Origin: Leucocoprinus leucothites
Lineage: Eukaryota > Basidiomycota > Agaricomycetes > Agaricales > Agaricaceae
Length of the DNA stretch: 64,000 nt
Reading direction: 5' to 3'
Assembly (NCBI GenBank): GCA_013368445.1
Contig: JAACJO010000035.1
Span: 186,001-250,000, forward strand
Notes under the pieces: generated by a model
What the model was told of the DNA's origin: nothing
The model's input: only the letters and a program-made list of their open reading frames with translations
The model's database searches: none
Shown: positions 12,380-25,081 of the stretch, one piece after another
How positions within the stretch are numbered: position 1 is the stretch's first letter
Layout: each line of letters opens with the position of its first letter
Made by a program: the position numbers and the translations under genes

Positions 12380-15300
12380 ATGCCCCAAAGTCCTTCTGCT
12401 TCTGAACTCCCGACTGCTTCTGCGGCTTCGACGTCTCAAGTCTCCTTCATAGCTCGCATGAGACGCAGATTGTCTGACCTCGTCACCCCCGACCCTCGTC
12501 CCAGACCCAGTACCGCCACCCCCAGCAGCATGCATTCTCCTTTTCTCACAGACTTTGACGACGAAGAGCCCCATTCTGACGATATTGCTAATACTCCTCA
12601 ACCCTCTGCCGCCTGGGACCACGACTCGCCCTCCAGCCAACGATTTTCACTTCAGCCCAATAGCGTGCAGGAGGATCAAGAGATTGCGGCAGACAATGAA
12701 CAATTTTCTGCGCGCATGATGCCAGTCCCACATGAATTTCAGGTCCACAGAGCAGGGTGGGTATTCTTTTCATCCATTCTGATATCCTGATGTTCCTTTT
12801 CGCATCTATATCTCGTCATGTCTTCTTGTCTTAACATATTCCCCGCTATAGGCTTCTCCAAACTAGATCATATAATGCTCCAGGGCCATTGAGTTCGGGC
12901 TCCTCTACTTCTCCTTGTTCAGGCCAGAACCCTCCCTACCCACACTCTCAAAATACTATCCGCCTGACAACTATGCAACTCTCAAATCTACCCTTTCATC
13001 CATCGCCAACGTTCATTACATCAGATCGGCATCAACGAACATGGGAGCCCATTCTGGGTGTCCCTGCATCTGCACCTCCCAGCTCACGTGGACCCTCCCG
13101 AGAACGGATCACTACTTCGTCGTCTTTTCCTTCTGGGCATTGTCAGTCTTTTTATAACTCCTCACCTGGTCATCACAACTCATTCGTCCCTGTAAATTTG
13201 ATCCCTAGCCCCCCGACAGCAGGGTACTTATGCGATCAGATTTTATGAAAAATTGCCTAACTACCCCTCGCATTCAGAACCAATTACCTCTTCCCTGTTA
13301 CCAAATGATGTAGAGTCAGCTGCGCGCTCGTCCGGGGAAAGAACCATTAACGATCTTACACCATCGGTTACATCCCATCCAACATCGAAGCCGGCCTCAG
13401 GTGAAGCACTACCCTCGCATATGCCTTTCATCTCGCCCCACAGTACTAATACCACGGTCTCAGAGAATTCGTTTACACAGCCGGAAGATCGACTTCCTCC
13501 TGAAACAAAGGTGTGCTCTGCTTCGTCTCCCTGTCCGTCGTCATCGTCTTTAACGCTCGATTGAACCCAAATCCTCTCATTATAAAAAGTCGGCTACTCC
13601 GCAGGTCAATGCTTCTGCAGGGCCCTCCGGTTTAACTCTCCTCCGTCCCAGAGTTTCACCTCCGGCTTCACCAGTTGCTACACCATCTTTCTCAACAACC
13701 TCGACGTCGGGGAGTGAAACTCCGAAGGCACGCAGCAGACCCAACCCATTTGACGATCTCAGCAATTCTACACCAAATCCGATGGGATACAAAACTCACG
13801 ATCACGACCCAACACGACTCCAAGTATCCGAAAGGACACCCCTTCTATCTGCTCATGGACAAAATGGACATAATTCCCCCTCGCCACAAACTGGTTTTCT
13901 CAGATCGATCTTCTCTTCTCGGCACCGAGTGAACAGCGAGAGACCCGTATTTCATTTCGGCTCGGATGCCTCGAGGTGGCGGAAGGTCGCAAGACAAAAA
14001 ATATATCAATTGCCGACGTATTCTAAAATGGCATTCGCTGCTATTCCGGCCGTGCTCCTCGGATGCTTGATTAACATTCTTGACGGTGTCAGCTGTAAGT
14101 TTTTTTTCTTTCCTTTGGCTTCTTACCATGTCGCATTATGTACTGATCGATACCGACCATGTGCTTGCACAGATGGAATGATCATTTTCCCTTCCACTGG
14201 AGTTTTTGCGGATCTTGGACCGATGGGTGTTTCTTTATTTTTCGTCTCGACAGTGGTGGGGCAGCTGGTGTATACATGTGGAGGAAGCGGGTTTGCAGGT
14301 GCAAATGGGAGTATGATGATTGAAGTCGTGGTATGTCCCTTTTTTTCCCTCTACCCAAATGACTTTCCGTTAAAAATTTCGAGTAGCCATTCTTCCATAT
14401 GATTGCGAACAGTATAGCCACGGAAATCGGCGAAGAACATCCGAAAGAAGTGATTGCGACAACATTGGTTGCATTCTCTCTCAGTTCCATTTTGACGGGA
14501 CTGTCGTTTTTCCTACTTGGTGCCCTGAAACTTGGCAAGATAGTAGGATTCTTTCCTCGTCACATTCTTGTTGGATGTATAGGTGGTATTGGCGTATTCC
14601 TGATCCGAACGGGGTATGTTGCACTTTAGTGCCTAGGGTATCAAATTATTCAGTCCAGTTTTTTTACTAGGCTTACTGTCAGCATGCAAATGCCGGAAGA
14701 AGAGTTTACGATGTCGCTTGAAACCCTGCGGGCTATGTTCTTGGACTTTAAAGCACTGATACTCTGGACTATCCCTCTTACTCTGGCAATTTTGCTCCGA
14801 CTTGTCACGCACAAATTTAATCATCAGCTCATCTTTCCTCTTTGTAAGTAAATGCTTTGACCCGAGACCTGCCTAGCTGATCAAGATTTTCCGTCAGATT
14901 TCGTCCTTATGGCCGCTATCTTCTACATTGTGACGGGTACTGCCAAATTCGATTTAGGGCAACTCCGAGAAGCTGGCTGGTTGTTCAATTTGGGAACTGG
15001 GTCACAGGAAAGCTGGTACAAATTTTATACCTACTTTGGTACGTGCGTGACGAACGCGAATCGCAAAGCCTAATGGCTGTGCTTATTCTGTATCTGGAAA
15101 TCAGACTACCACCTTATTAAGTTTGGTCCTCTGTGGTCAACTCTTCCAACTCAATTTGCACTGTAAGTCAAAAATCCTATTTCATGTCTTTCTCCATTCC
15201 TCTGGCCCTACAATAGCTAACAAGCTATTTCCAGCTTATTTTTCAATATCCTACACCCGCCCTTGAATGTACCCGCCCTGGGTAAGCCCGATATTTTTGA

Positions 15301-17494
15301 TGGAGTCGTAGTTATTTTTACTCAGGCAATGTTTAGCGGTTTCGCTTAACGAGGACGTTGATACTAACAAAGAGCTGGTTGGGCATGGTTATTCGAACCT
15401 TTTGTCGGGATTGGTGGGCAGTGTGTGAGCACTATCCCTAATGCACGTCATTCGCTCTATTGATCCTTGTCTATCATTTTCAAGGCCGAACTACCTCGTC
15501 TATGTCAATACCCTTCTGTGAGATCTTCATATATCAAAATCGAGTTGACCCTAACGATTGAGCTTATTAGGTTTTACCGAGTAGGGGGTAACAATCGCAT
15601 TGCAGGGTTTCTCCTTGCTATTGCCACTTGTGTACTCCTGTTCATCGGCACGGGGCCAATCGCGTACATACGTCAGTTTGATTCTTTTTCAGGGTTCAAC
15701 AAGCGATGATCGCTTAAACCCTTTGCTCTATAGCCGTCATGGTTGTCGGAGCGTTGATTTATGTGCTCGGGATCGATCTTGTCAAGGAAGCGCTATGGGA
15801 TACCCGACATCGGGTAAGCAGGTAAGTAGATCATTTGTGCCTGTCCCCGTGTTTGTCGTTGCTGAAGGCTGGTTGACAAGGACGGAGTACATTACGATTG
15901 TCAGCATTATGGTTGTGATGACCGGGTGGGACTTTGTGATTGGAGTCTTGTTCGGCATTGTAGTCAGTTGTGAGTCCTTCTTTTCACTTCCCTGCAGGCG
16001 TTAGTATGAGTCATTGTGGGTAGCTGACGGCGCACTTCTACTCAGGTTTCTTCTTCGTTGTGCAAAATTCACAAGTAAGGAGTATACGTGCCATTTATAC
16101 TGGCGATACGGCTATGTCCGCCGTTCGTCGGCCTAGTTTGCAACGAGCCTACATTCGCGATGTGGCAAAACAGACGACTATCCTTCGTCTACAGGGTCAG
16201 TTTTTCACTTGCATTTCGATGATTCAAGTTTGTGTGACACAGATTTTTTCAGGCTTCTTGTTCTTTGGAACGATCACCTATGTGGAGGAAACCATACGGA
16301 ACCTCATTGAAGGGCCATCGTGGCAGAAGAACCCAATAGAGTTCTTGGTTGTCGATCTTACCCTTGTGGCGGGAGTGGATATGTCAGCTTCCGAGGCGTT
16401 TGTGAGGATACAACGTTTGCTTTCCGCGAAAGGTGTTACCCTTGTGTTCTGTGGCTTTGCCGCGGATTCTGCCGTTGGGAAGTCGTTGGAAAGTGCTGAT
16501 GTACTTGGAGCTGAGGGAGTGGAATTGTTCTTGACGTTCAATGATGCGATGGAATGTAAGTTATTTTTCTGTTATGTATCATCGTCAGAGGCGGTAATAA
16601 CCCTGATATTTATTTCAATAGGGACGGAGAACGCGTACCTTCGTTCGTGGTTCCGGGACCACAAGATTGAAACCTCTCCTACCCCGCTCCGTACGTTTAT
16701 ATTTAGCAGCAATTCTACTGTGGACATCACTAAATTGATTATCAACAACAGCCGTTCCCCTACGACCCGATTCTGCTCTTGATCTGCAGAGGACAGCTGA
16801 TTCATTTGTTCGTTCTCCCCGGCGTTCTTACCTACATAGTGTGGGTAATAGAACGATTGGCGCAGGTAAATAACTTCTTCAGATTTGTGTATTTGTGTAT
16901 AATTTTTTCGGCTTGCTGATTTCGTCTTTTCCCATGATTTTTCCATGACAGAGTACACCCTTCGTTCTGAGCCAGGGACTACGTCAGAACCTCTTAACAC
17001 TGTAACAAAAGCGTTTTCTTCCTATGGAGATATCGACGCACAAAATTTCAGCGGCATCTCGAAATATTTCGCCAAAATCACTGTCCCAGCATCGCATGTA
17101 CTGTGGAGGCAGGGTGATGCTCCTGATGGGCTGTACATCATCGAATCTGGAGTGCTGCGAGCCACATACATATTTGCGAATCAGACACAGCACCTGGAAG
17201 AGTGTATGGTGCCCGGTACAGTTGCTGGAGAGCTCTCTGCCCTGGCGAATTCGCCTCGCAACGCGACGTGTGTGGTGGAGCATCATGCAACGTTGTGGAG
17301 GATGAGTATGCAGGACCTTGATCGGCTACGAAGAGAAGAGCCACGCCTGTCAGCCTTGTTTACTCAGCTTGTGTTAAAAGGTACGTCTACCGACAAGGGA
17401 ATTGATATCATCAGGGTCTGATGGTATATCGATGTGTACAGCCGCCAGCACGGACTATGATATCTTATTATCTGCAATTGCATCGAGACAATAG
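12380..17494 (+). CDS. SulP-family transporter with STAS and cyclic-nucleotide-binding domains (Vsb1-like)
   Basis: Starts at Met 12380 with about 400 Ser/Pro-rich residues: exon 12380..12756, then 12852 on, then up to 13510. One junction near 13140-13280 is not settled. Membrane part: 13605..14094, 14173..14330, 14387..14613, 14671..14843, and on to about 16080, in frame, with [72 protein letters not shown] and [11 protein letters not shown]. The STAS domain lies at about 16250-16680 ([18 protein letters not shown]). The C-terminal cNMP-binding fold is at 16950-17380 ([31 protein letters not shown]). The last exon (after acceptor 17441) encodes [17 protein letters not shown] and stops at 17494. 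This is the architecture of yeast YGR125W/Vsb1, linked to vacuolar basic amino-acid storage. Sulfate as substrate is not implied. Confidence 0.85.
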
Positions 17495-17625
17495 GGGACT
17501 ATATTCATAGATATGCAGCATATTCACAACAATGTATGTAACGGGATCAGGACAGCAGGCAATAAATATTTTCTCGGGTTTCGAGGAGGGTCATGATGTA
17601 GCCGGTCACTCAGGCCTTAAACATC
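16960..17625 (+). repeat. Direct repeat copy 1: SulP last exons and 3' flank
   Basis: This tract, from the cNMP-domain exon through the 3' flank (GGCAATAAATATTTTCT, then GAGGAGGGTCATG), matches 19445-20117 in the same orientation with many small differences. Copy 1 is the functional end of the transporter gene. Confidence 0.8.
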
Positions 17626-17767
17626 CAACTTCCACGCGGGCTATGCTATTTTTCTCTGTTTACCGTTCGATTCATCATTTCTAACAGCGTTATCATTGTT
17701 CACATAAAGTTCCTCAATAAAATACAAGAATTGTAGTCATCGTAGTATGTTCCAATTTGAGAGTAAC
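17495..17767. other. 3' flank of SulP gene, part of a duplicated tract
   Basis: Bases to about 17625 recur at about 20000-20117. No gene. Confidence 0.5.
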
Positions 17768-19056
17768 TCAAGCCTCGATTCTTATCTCCGCGTTGACCCA
17801 AGGGATCAATGCATACTCAAGAGCCAAAGCAGATCCACCATCCTTCGCTAACACCTTGCTATCCTCAAGCTCCATCAAAACCTTTTCAATGTATTCCCCA
17901 GCCCCTGATAGACGAGCCACCCTCGCACAAGCTGCGTGAAGCTCCAAAAGTTGCGGGTTGGGGACTGGAAGTTGTATCGGATCAGGAGTCGTAAAAGTGA
18001 CTTCAGTTTTCCAGTTGTGGTGGGAATATACCACGTCGGAGTGTTTGATATAGTAAAGTGTTCTTGCGGCCAGGCTATGATGGTAGACTTTAGGAATGTA
18101 TAGCAGTACTAGGATCTTTCAGAACTCACTACGGGTTCAAACCAAAGCTCCAAATGATCGAAATGATCATGGGCGACCGGATCCAGGATCAAGATATTGT
18201 CGAGTCTATGGATGTTTTTGCCATCGAGCTCTTCGGAGAGCGTGGTATATCCAAATCTCTCCAAGACTGCCCATACAGAAGCAGCATAATTGGCCTATAT
18301 GTGGTTGATCAGCAACCGAGGACGCAGAGCAGGACGAGAGAATAAAACGTACCTTCGCAGTGGCTGTCTTTGAAGTTTCTTCGGAAGGATCCTCCTCAAC
18401 CCCCTTGTTGACGATATCCGGAAAGATATGTGAACAATGGAGCCCATAGGCCGGAACTTGAGCTTTCAAGACCATGTCCCGCAGTTCCGGGTAAATTTTC
18501 AGACTTTCTCTATCATATGCTCCAGAGATAGGACACCGATGTCCGTCTCGAATCAAGGCCTTCAGATAAGGTTGAATAAAGTTGAAAAGTGCACGATGAT
18601 TGTGGTTCTTACATCGCGCTTGGCTGTTTGATAGTCCTCAGGAGGTCGGATAAGCTTGTCCCTAAGCCTTGCCTGGATAGCATTGAACGAGGGGTGCGAA
18701 ACCTGGCTGGAATGAGCGGGCGTTCGCCCTTTCGTCTTCCTGACTGGTTATATAGGTTTAGAATGATGAAAGCGAATTGGATATCAGAAATTTTTACAAA
18801 CACGCAGGAAATATTGCATATATGTCTTGCCAAGCACGTATTTATCGTCATCGGTTTTGCAGGAATTCACCTCTTGAGCCACTTTAACTCTGGCTTGATC
18901 ATTAGGGCCTTCGAGTATAAGGTATCCAAGAATCCGGGCTAGTATCAGCTTTTCGGGTGTGTCACTGGATCGCTCGAGGGCCTTGATTGTATTATAAGCC
19001 CCGAAAATGGTGGTACTTGCTTCGAATACTCTAGGAAGATTGGGAAGTGCGGACAT
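17768..19056 (-). CDS. Fungal HNH nuclease domain (HNH_2-like) protein
   Basis: Exons read: 19056..18798, 18743..18613, 18559..18353, 18294..about 18133, then a last part ending at 17768. Core motifs: ALIRDGHRCPISGAYD, GLHCSHIFPDIVNK, ASVWAVLERFGY, HRLDNILILDPVAHDHFDHL, ELWFEPV, then the typical tail TFTTPDPIQLPVPNPQLLEL and HAACARVARLSGAGEYIEKV. This matches the abundant fungal HNH proteins, whose biology is poorly known; the H-N-H residues (SHIFP, the N of DNIL, DHFDH) all seem present, so nuclease activity is plausible. The joint at 18090-18135 could not be closed in frame with a normal-length intron, so the copy may carry a frameshift there. The gene sits between two copies of the SulP tail. 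An in-frame Met also occurs at 19074. Confidence 0.75.
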
Positions 19057-19074
19057 TGCTTCTCGGGGAAGCAA

Positions 19075-19440
19075 TGCGGAAATTGTGGCGCAGAATCTAG
19101 AAACCTATGTTTTGGGTTTGGAACTTGCTTATATAAGCGATCTTCAAGCACGGAAAAGTCATGGTGCAGGCCCTAGGCTACCCAGCCGCTCGCTGCGCTT
19201 TCGCCAGGTGGGGCAAAGCAGAGACAAACAATTAATACTGAATATACAGTCGGCGATTCAAAATTTCGAAGAGACAGACTCAGCGAGGAGTTGACCTAGA
19301 CTCGCGAACTCGCGAATATTGTAGTTGCCAGTTGAGGCAAATATAAGATTATGGCGGCTCGAAAGCTCCGGACACCAGTGGATCTACTTGAACATGCGCC
19401 GGATTTAAACTGAGTCGCAGACTCTGGAACTAAAGTCTTC
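19075..19440. other. 5' flank of the HNH gene
   Basis: No supported gene. It should hold the HNH promoter. It separates the gene from the second SulP-tail copy. Confidence 0.4.
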
Positions 19441-19444
19441 AACT

Positions 19445-20117
19445 CGATTGCAGAATCGTGACAGCAAAGAGACTGTGTCAGAGCCTTTTAACACTGTAAC
19501 AAAAGCTTCTTCTTCCGATGGAGATATCGACGCACAAGTTTTCAGCGGCATCTCAAAACATTCCACTACTATAAAATCACAGTCCCAGCACCGCATGTAC
19601 TTTGGAGGCAGGGTGATGCTCCTGATGGACTGCACATCATTTAATCTGGAGTGCTGCGAGCCACATACAGATTTACGAATCAGACACAGCACCTGGAAGA
19701 ATGTATGGTGCCCGGTACTGTTGCTGGGGAGCTCTCTGCCCTGGCAAATTCGCTCCGCAACGCGAGGTGGAGCATGTGGTGGGACATCATGCAACGTTGT
19801 GGAGGGTGAGTATGCAGGAACTTGATCGGCTACGAAGAGAAGAGCCACGCCTGTCAGCATTGCTTTCCCAGCTTTTGTTGAAAGGTGCGTCTACCGACAA
19901 GGGGATTGATATCAGGGTCTGATGGTATATTTGATGTGTACAGCCGCCAGCACGGATTATGATATCTTATTATCTGCAATTGCATCGAGACAATAGCCTA
20001 GGGACTGTATTCAGAATACGCAGTGTTATTACAGCAATGTAGTAACGGATCAGGACAACAGGCAATAAATATTTTCTAGGGTTTTGAGGAGGGTCATGCT
20101 GTGGCCAGTCAGGCTCG
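19445..20117 (+). pseudogene. Duplicated, broken tail of the SulP-STAS-cNMP gene
   Basis: Close match to 16960-17625: the cNMP-domain exon, the final exon ([15 protein letters not shown] still readable at about 19948-20005) and the 3' flank. It lacks a start, the membrane part and the STAS domain. An indel near 19560-19575 shifts frame relative to the parent. The codon for Glu in the IIESG motif has become TAA near 19641. The GELSALANS part carries further indels near 19755-19790. It ends just 5' of TVP38, so it may now serve as that gene's upstream region. Confidence 0.8.
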
Positions 20118-20211
20118 AGAGAAAGCAGTGCAAAGATGCTATTTTTGGACAGGATATGCGATCGCAGCCTGGAAACGGTCAGTCTCTCTTAGCTCTTCTT
20201 CTCCTCCATCC

Positions 20212-22446
20212 ATGCCTGCACCATATGATGCTCCCTGGCAGTCCTCCAGTTATTCGCTGCAGGACACAGAATACGGAGCTCCTCCATCTGCGACTCTCCA
20301 AAGTTACCCTCCATACCCACCAAAAACAAATTATACCAACGAGCGTTCTAATGCCCCCAACGGACACTCTTACGATCCAACATTCGCGGTCCTAAAGCCG
20401 CCAAATGACGCGACAGTTGGTTCTGCGCTGCGAGGACGGACACCGAGTCCAACACCGAGCGAGATAAAAGAGCTGGGGAAAGGGGCGATTGACTGGAAGG
20501 CTATGACGAACTGGCGCTTTTGGATTCGCAGGGAGTGGTTGTGTATGTCAAATGACGCGATGATACTCGGTTCGGAACACTAATGGTATCTCATACAGGG
20601 TACTATGTGGCACTGGTCATAATCCTTGTGCTCACTGCTCTCATGACACTGTATCACAAACAGATAGTCGATTGGTTAACACCAGTGACGAAATGGTTAC
20701 ACGAGTACGTCCAATGGCTCGGCATAATTCTGCAGGGTCAGGTTGATAAACTGCTCGCAGCCTCTCATTTGGATGGATTGTTCCAATTGCAGTCCTCTTC
20801 GTAATCTCATTCCCCCCTGTGCGTTTTCCCCATCATACTAAAATGATCCAGAAGCTCATTAAAGTTTAGCTTTTTGGCCACGAAATTGTCGCTATTCTGT
20901 GTGGTCTCGTATGGGGAATGTGGATTGGTTTTGCCATCGTTGCAGCTGGAACCTTTATCGGAGAAGTCGGCAACTTTTAGTACGTCGCCACTCGGTGCCG
21001 CATATTCTTTATTTAACCTCTTCCTCAACTTCAGTGCCTTTAAGTATTGTTGTCGTTCACGTGGCGAGAAGCTTGAGCGCACCAATATTTCGTATGCGTG
21101 TCTAGCCCAGGTTGTGCGTGAAGGAGGTTTCAAGATTGCTCTAGTGGCGAGGCTAAGTGCCATTCCTGGCCATTGTATGTTTACATACTTTTGTCAGACG
21201 ATTCCCCGTTTCTGAGCATTTCATAGTCACCACCGCCATATTCTCCACTTGCGGGATGGGCATAATTGTCTTCTCCATAGCCGCTATCCTGTCTATGCCC
21301 AAACAATTCATCACTGTTTACCTGGGTGTTCTGCTCGAGCAGAGCGCAGAAGGTACGTCAGCTGCTCGGAGCTGTAGGCCTTGGCTGATGCTGCGGTTTT
21401 AGGGGTCACGGACAAGAAGAGTAGGATCATTAGTGACGTTGTGCTTGCTATAACTGTCTTGATCACGGTGGCCGCAATGTGGTATATTCTTCGCGAAATG
21501 AACCGTGTCAAACCAACAGTAATTCATGCTAGGCGAAAGGCTAGGTAAGTTATACCTCTTGTTCTTATCCTGTCGAAGGCTGACTCCGTCAACCAGACAA
21601 GCCAAGGCTGAGAGGCAGCTTAGTACCCCGAGTCCGACGGATCCAAGTGGTCATGGACGTAACCCATCCTATGTCCCTCTCAGTACAGCAGGTTACGGCT
21701 ATGGTCATTCCAATTCCTCCGATTCCGAGATTCCTCTTACGTCGCAAGCCACGCCCATGGGATACAACCACCCATCGCCGGGTTTCCCTCGAGTTAAACA
21801 CTTCCAAGAATCTTCGGAGGAGTCTTCATATGAGCCACATATGCATGCACCTAAGCCCCAGCGACCCGGGCATCACATGCCTCCAGCCGAACCCGAGGAG
21901 GACTTGACCAACGCAAGACCTCTACAACATCATTTTGATCCGTTGAGCGGACGACAGGCACCGTATTCACCAGCGCTTCACGGATCACCTAGTCCAATTC
22001 AACCTCCTCCACCTTCATCCGACTCCGATTATGGTTCTCGTGCCCCCATGAATATCCAGCCGCCTAATTCACCTCCGCGCAACTTTTCACGGCCCACTCC
22101 ACCATCTTCACCTCCTCGGCAAAGTCTTCATCAGCTACCCCCTATTATCCAATCTCAACTCCTTCATCCAAATGCGCAAAATCCGTTTGCGTCTTCTGAT
22201 CATATATCGCTGGCACCTATATCGAATCAGCAGACGACCCATATTCCTGAAGAATCGTATGACTCGTTCCATACCGCTCATTCAGCCTCGCCTGAACCGA
22301 TGTCTATTGATGATCGCCTACGACCGCGGGCTCCACAGACGACGACGACGGTACACCAGCCGGGGAATTTAGCTCCTGGGTCGACAGGAAGACAGGAACC
22401 TCCTCAGCCTTGGAATCAACCTCCACCAGATTATAGCTTTTCTTAG
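20212..22446 (+). CDS. TVP38: TVP38/TMEM64-family Golgi membrane protein, 620 aa
   Basis: Eight exons: 20212..20542, 20599..20704, 20761..20818, 20870..20979, 21035..21174, 21227..21352, 21403..21544, 21597..22446. The sum of 1863 nt is exactly 621 codons. After a Pro/Ser/Tyr-rich N-terminus come TM helices YYVALVIILVLTALMTLYH and VPIAVLFVISFPPLFGHEIV, then the SNARE-associated (VTT/DedA-like) core: GLVWGMWIGFAIVAAGTFIGE, VVREGGFKIALVARLSAIPGH, and FSTCGMGIIVFSIAAILSMPKQFITVYLG, followed by a last TM (VVLAITVLITVAAMWYI). The last ~280 residues are low-complexity and Pro/Ser/His-rich, longer than in yeast Tvp38. Known family role: late-Golgi vesicle protein, lipid-scramblase-like fold. A Met at 20101 exists, but the stretch after it looks like 5' UTR. 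Confidence 0.92.
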
Positions 22447-22938
22447 TTGATAGTTCTAGAAAGGAGATTAGTTCAATTTTATCCTGTTTGTAAATGGACA
22501 TCTGTGTAGCTTGACGTACACCATCCCTCATAGTAATGCATAAAGTACTGTATGTTTTTTACCTTGTTTTTGCTTCTTATAAATTATACCCTTGAACGGC
22601 TACCGTTTCCAGTGAGTCTTCGTGCTGAAAACCCAGGCTCCCTGCTTGGTTTCTGTGGCAGGAGCTGAATTGGGAGCTGAAACCTTGACTTCATTGACGG
22701 ACTGCTGCGGTTTCGATGATTATGAGAGTTCACAACCAAGTTAGTTGTTCGTTATGGTGTCACGAACAAGTACGAAAAAGATTGATAGATACGCCAGAGG
22801 TTGATCCTTGATCCTCCAACAAGTGATGAAAGGCTTGTAACAGTTGAGAACAGAGCCTCGGCGATGCATATTGGAGGTACACTGGTTCTTTCGCAATCGG
22901 AAACTGAAACTGAGCACTGATGCCCAGCTCAGAAAACA
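22447..22938. other. TVP38 3' flank, no gene seen
   Basis: A/T-rich 3' UTR-like sequence follows the stop. No coding signal. Confidence 0.4.
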
Positions 22939-24448
22939 TTGTTAAAAACCCGAGTCACAATGCTCTGGAGCGATATGGACCTTGATCTAAGGCATCAAAT
23001 AAAAAACAGTTATCCGGTTCTGCGGCCAAGTAGAGAGTATACTAAGGCAGACGCACGTGGACGAGGGAGTGACACTACTTATAGTTTGACAGAACATACA
23101 GTGGCTGTGCTTTACTCTTTGATGACTACTCGCGAGTCCATTCGCCAGTTGCTCGAGCCTCTTCAACGCGCTCGGCCAAAGGACTCCATTCTGGAATATA
23201 CCTGCACATCGTGAATTAAATCTTAAGCTCTACCCAAATCTGCTGAAACTCCAGCTGATGCCGCGGGTCGCGGTTTGGATTCGGATTGTGCTGTTGTTGC
23301 TCGACTCTGTATCCGAAAGACCAGGTTTCCTTTCGCGTTCGGATGCTATGGAAAGAAAATAGGAATCTGACAAGTGTTGAATGGGCGCAAAATGCCCGTC
23401 ATCAGGGCTACAAAATCTATTGCAACAACGTCCTTCGGTTCTCGGACTGACGTCGTGTTCTTTCCAGGATCTGGACACATTTCAGCGTGCTAATGCAGGA
23501 GATGCATATCTCCAAGCCGTTCTGAGGCGGTACTCTCACCCGATTGATATTCACTGCGAGAAGGAATACCGGAAATTCCTGTTTGCGAAATAAATCGTCC
23601 GTCTCTTTCCTCGTTTTACTCGGCTAAACTTATAACAGGTGTAGCGAGTGAGGCTGCGCTACCGTCCTATTCTCACTGGTGCCTCTTTATCTCCGTCACC
23701 CTACCATAAACCACTTCCCTGGATGATCAACCAGCCCGTAAGGCTCTCGCAAATGATCCTGTGGCAGACATAGGCTCATCTGCGACGCAATGAACGATCT
23801 CAAACGTATCTTCAAACTGTCGCGGTTATTTGGAATGAATAATGCACAGAGGTCGAAATCAGCAGGTTCCCCCCACCCCCCGTGCGCGACGAAACGGTAT
23901 TTGCTGTACATTAATATGGCGAGTGGAGTGGGTCGTCTTCCTATTTCAGTTAACTCCTCACCCTGTCTATGGAATAGCGGATGCATACAAAGAGTAGCTA
24001 AGACTGATATCACAAGCATATGAGCGCGCAAACGAACGAGCCAAAACACTGTTTCTCAAGGCACTCCTTGAGCAGCTCAAAGAGGCTCGAAGATAACGCA
24101 TCCGAAACCAGACTAAGGAACGAGCTCGGGAAATCCGTGGCGAGATAACTCGCTCATTCGTGAGACGGCTGTGCCAGCGCCCTCCAGCTCAAATCCTCAG
24201 TCGGATAACAGCTGTTGGATGAATTTTCAAACCACCCGAGCGAGGTTGGGTACACTGCAATCGTGAAACAGAGGCTAGGTCGAAGATTCAGAAACCCGGA
24301 TGCTTGGATCGTTGAGGAGAGTGGGGAAAAGAGGCTGAACTAATGTAATTGCGGAGGTCACTCGTCGGCAAAACAGGCTGAAGCGAGAAACAGACGATGC
24401 ATTAACCAGCCAGGATGGTTCTGCTATGCCGCCATAAATACTCTCGGG
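22939..24448 (+). pseudogene. Decayed copy of the LYR-motif gene
   Basis: This is an inverted-orientation copy of 7797-9139. Recognisable pieces are STRESIRQLLKPL-like TTRESIRQLLEPLQRARP (from about 23125), LDTFQRANAGDAYLQAVLRRYS (about 23469), CEKEYRKFLFAK and, further on, the basic C-terminal part up to 24440. Exon 1 is interrupted by a stop right after EYTCTS, the last exon has several stops and indels (for example around 24095-24240), and the remaining splice sites do not join in frame. The 5' LTR of the Copia element starts at 24449, just past the old stop region. Confidence 0.85.
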
Positions 24449-24822
24449 TGTTGAATCACATGCGCGTTTCCACGCTGCTATGTATGAGTTCACTCTCAAA
24501 TATGACATATGCAATCTATTATTAGATACCACTATGTTTACGCACCGATAGTTCATGCGGACTATACATGTTTTACTATATGTTTTACTTGTACCCTTTA
24601 CCACCTCGAAACGATGGTGTAATGTCCTCAATATGGTAAATATTATTCGGACATTCTAGTATAAATACTTTGTATTTCCTTTGTAATTCTACAGTCAATT
24701 CTACTCTCTCAGTTGCAACTACTACCTCGTATTACTCCCATAACAGACCAACTGCCTAGTTAAGTAAGTCATCGACTACGTCATCTACCTTCACCGCTAT
24801 GCTCCCCATTGCTGCTTTGACA
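24449..24822 (+). repeat. 5' LTR of Copia element
   Basis: 374 bp, begins TGTTGAATCACATG, ends GCTGCTTTGACA. It differs from the 3' LTR at about ten positions. A TATAAATA-like box occurs near 24660. The sequence after it (GGTGATGGGCCCCG) is not the usual initiator-Met primer site. Confidence 0.95.
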
Positions 24823-25081
24823 GGTGATGGGCCCCGATTGCCAGCTCGATATCGCACTAGCTGACTAGCTCGCTGTGCTTGATTTCTGAGAAGGACTAGA
24901 TCAACCTGTTATGGGAAGGCCACTTCCTAGTGCCACTGCTGTACCTTGTAAAGGGCCCAGCATCCCTTCTCATTTCTGTGTCTTACCCTAGCCCTTAGGC
25001 GATTTGGGTTTGAAACCTTGCTCAATTAGCACATCATTGCTGCTTCTAACGAACAATGTTGACTGACGACTTCTTTTTAGA

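Noticed and set aside
19448..19825. 125-codon plus frame as a new gene
   Set aside because: It is the wrong frame of the duplicated SulP tail.
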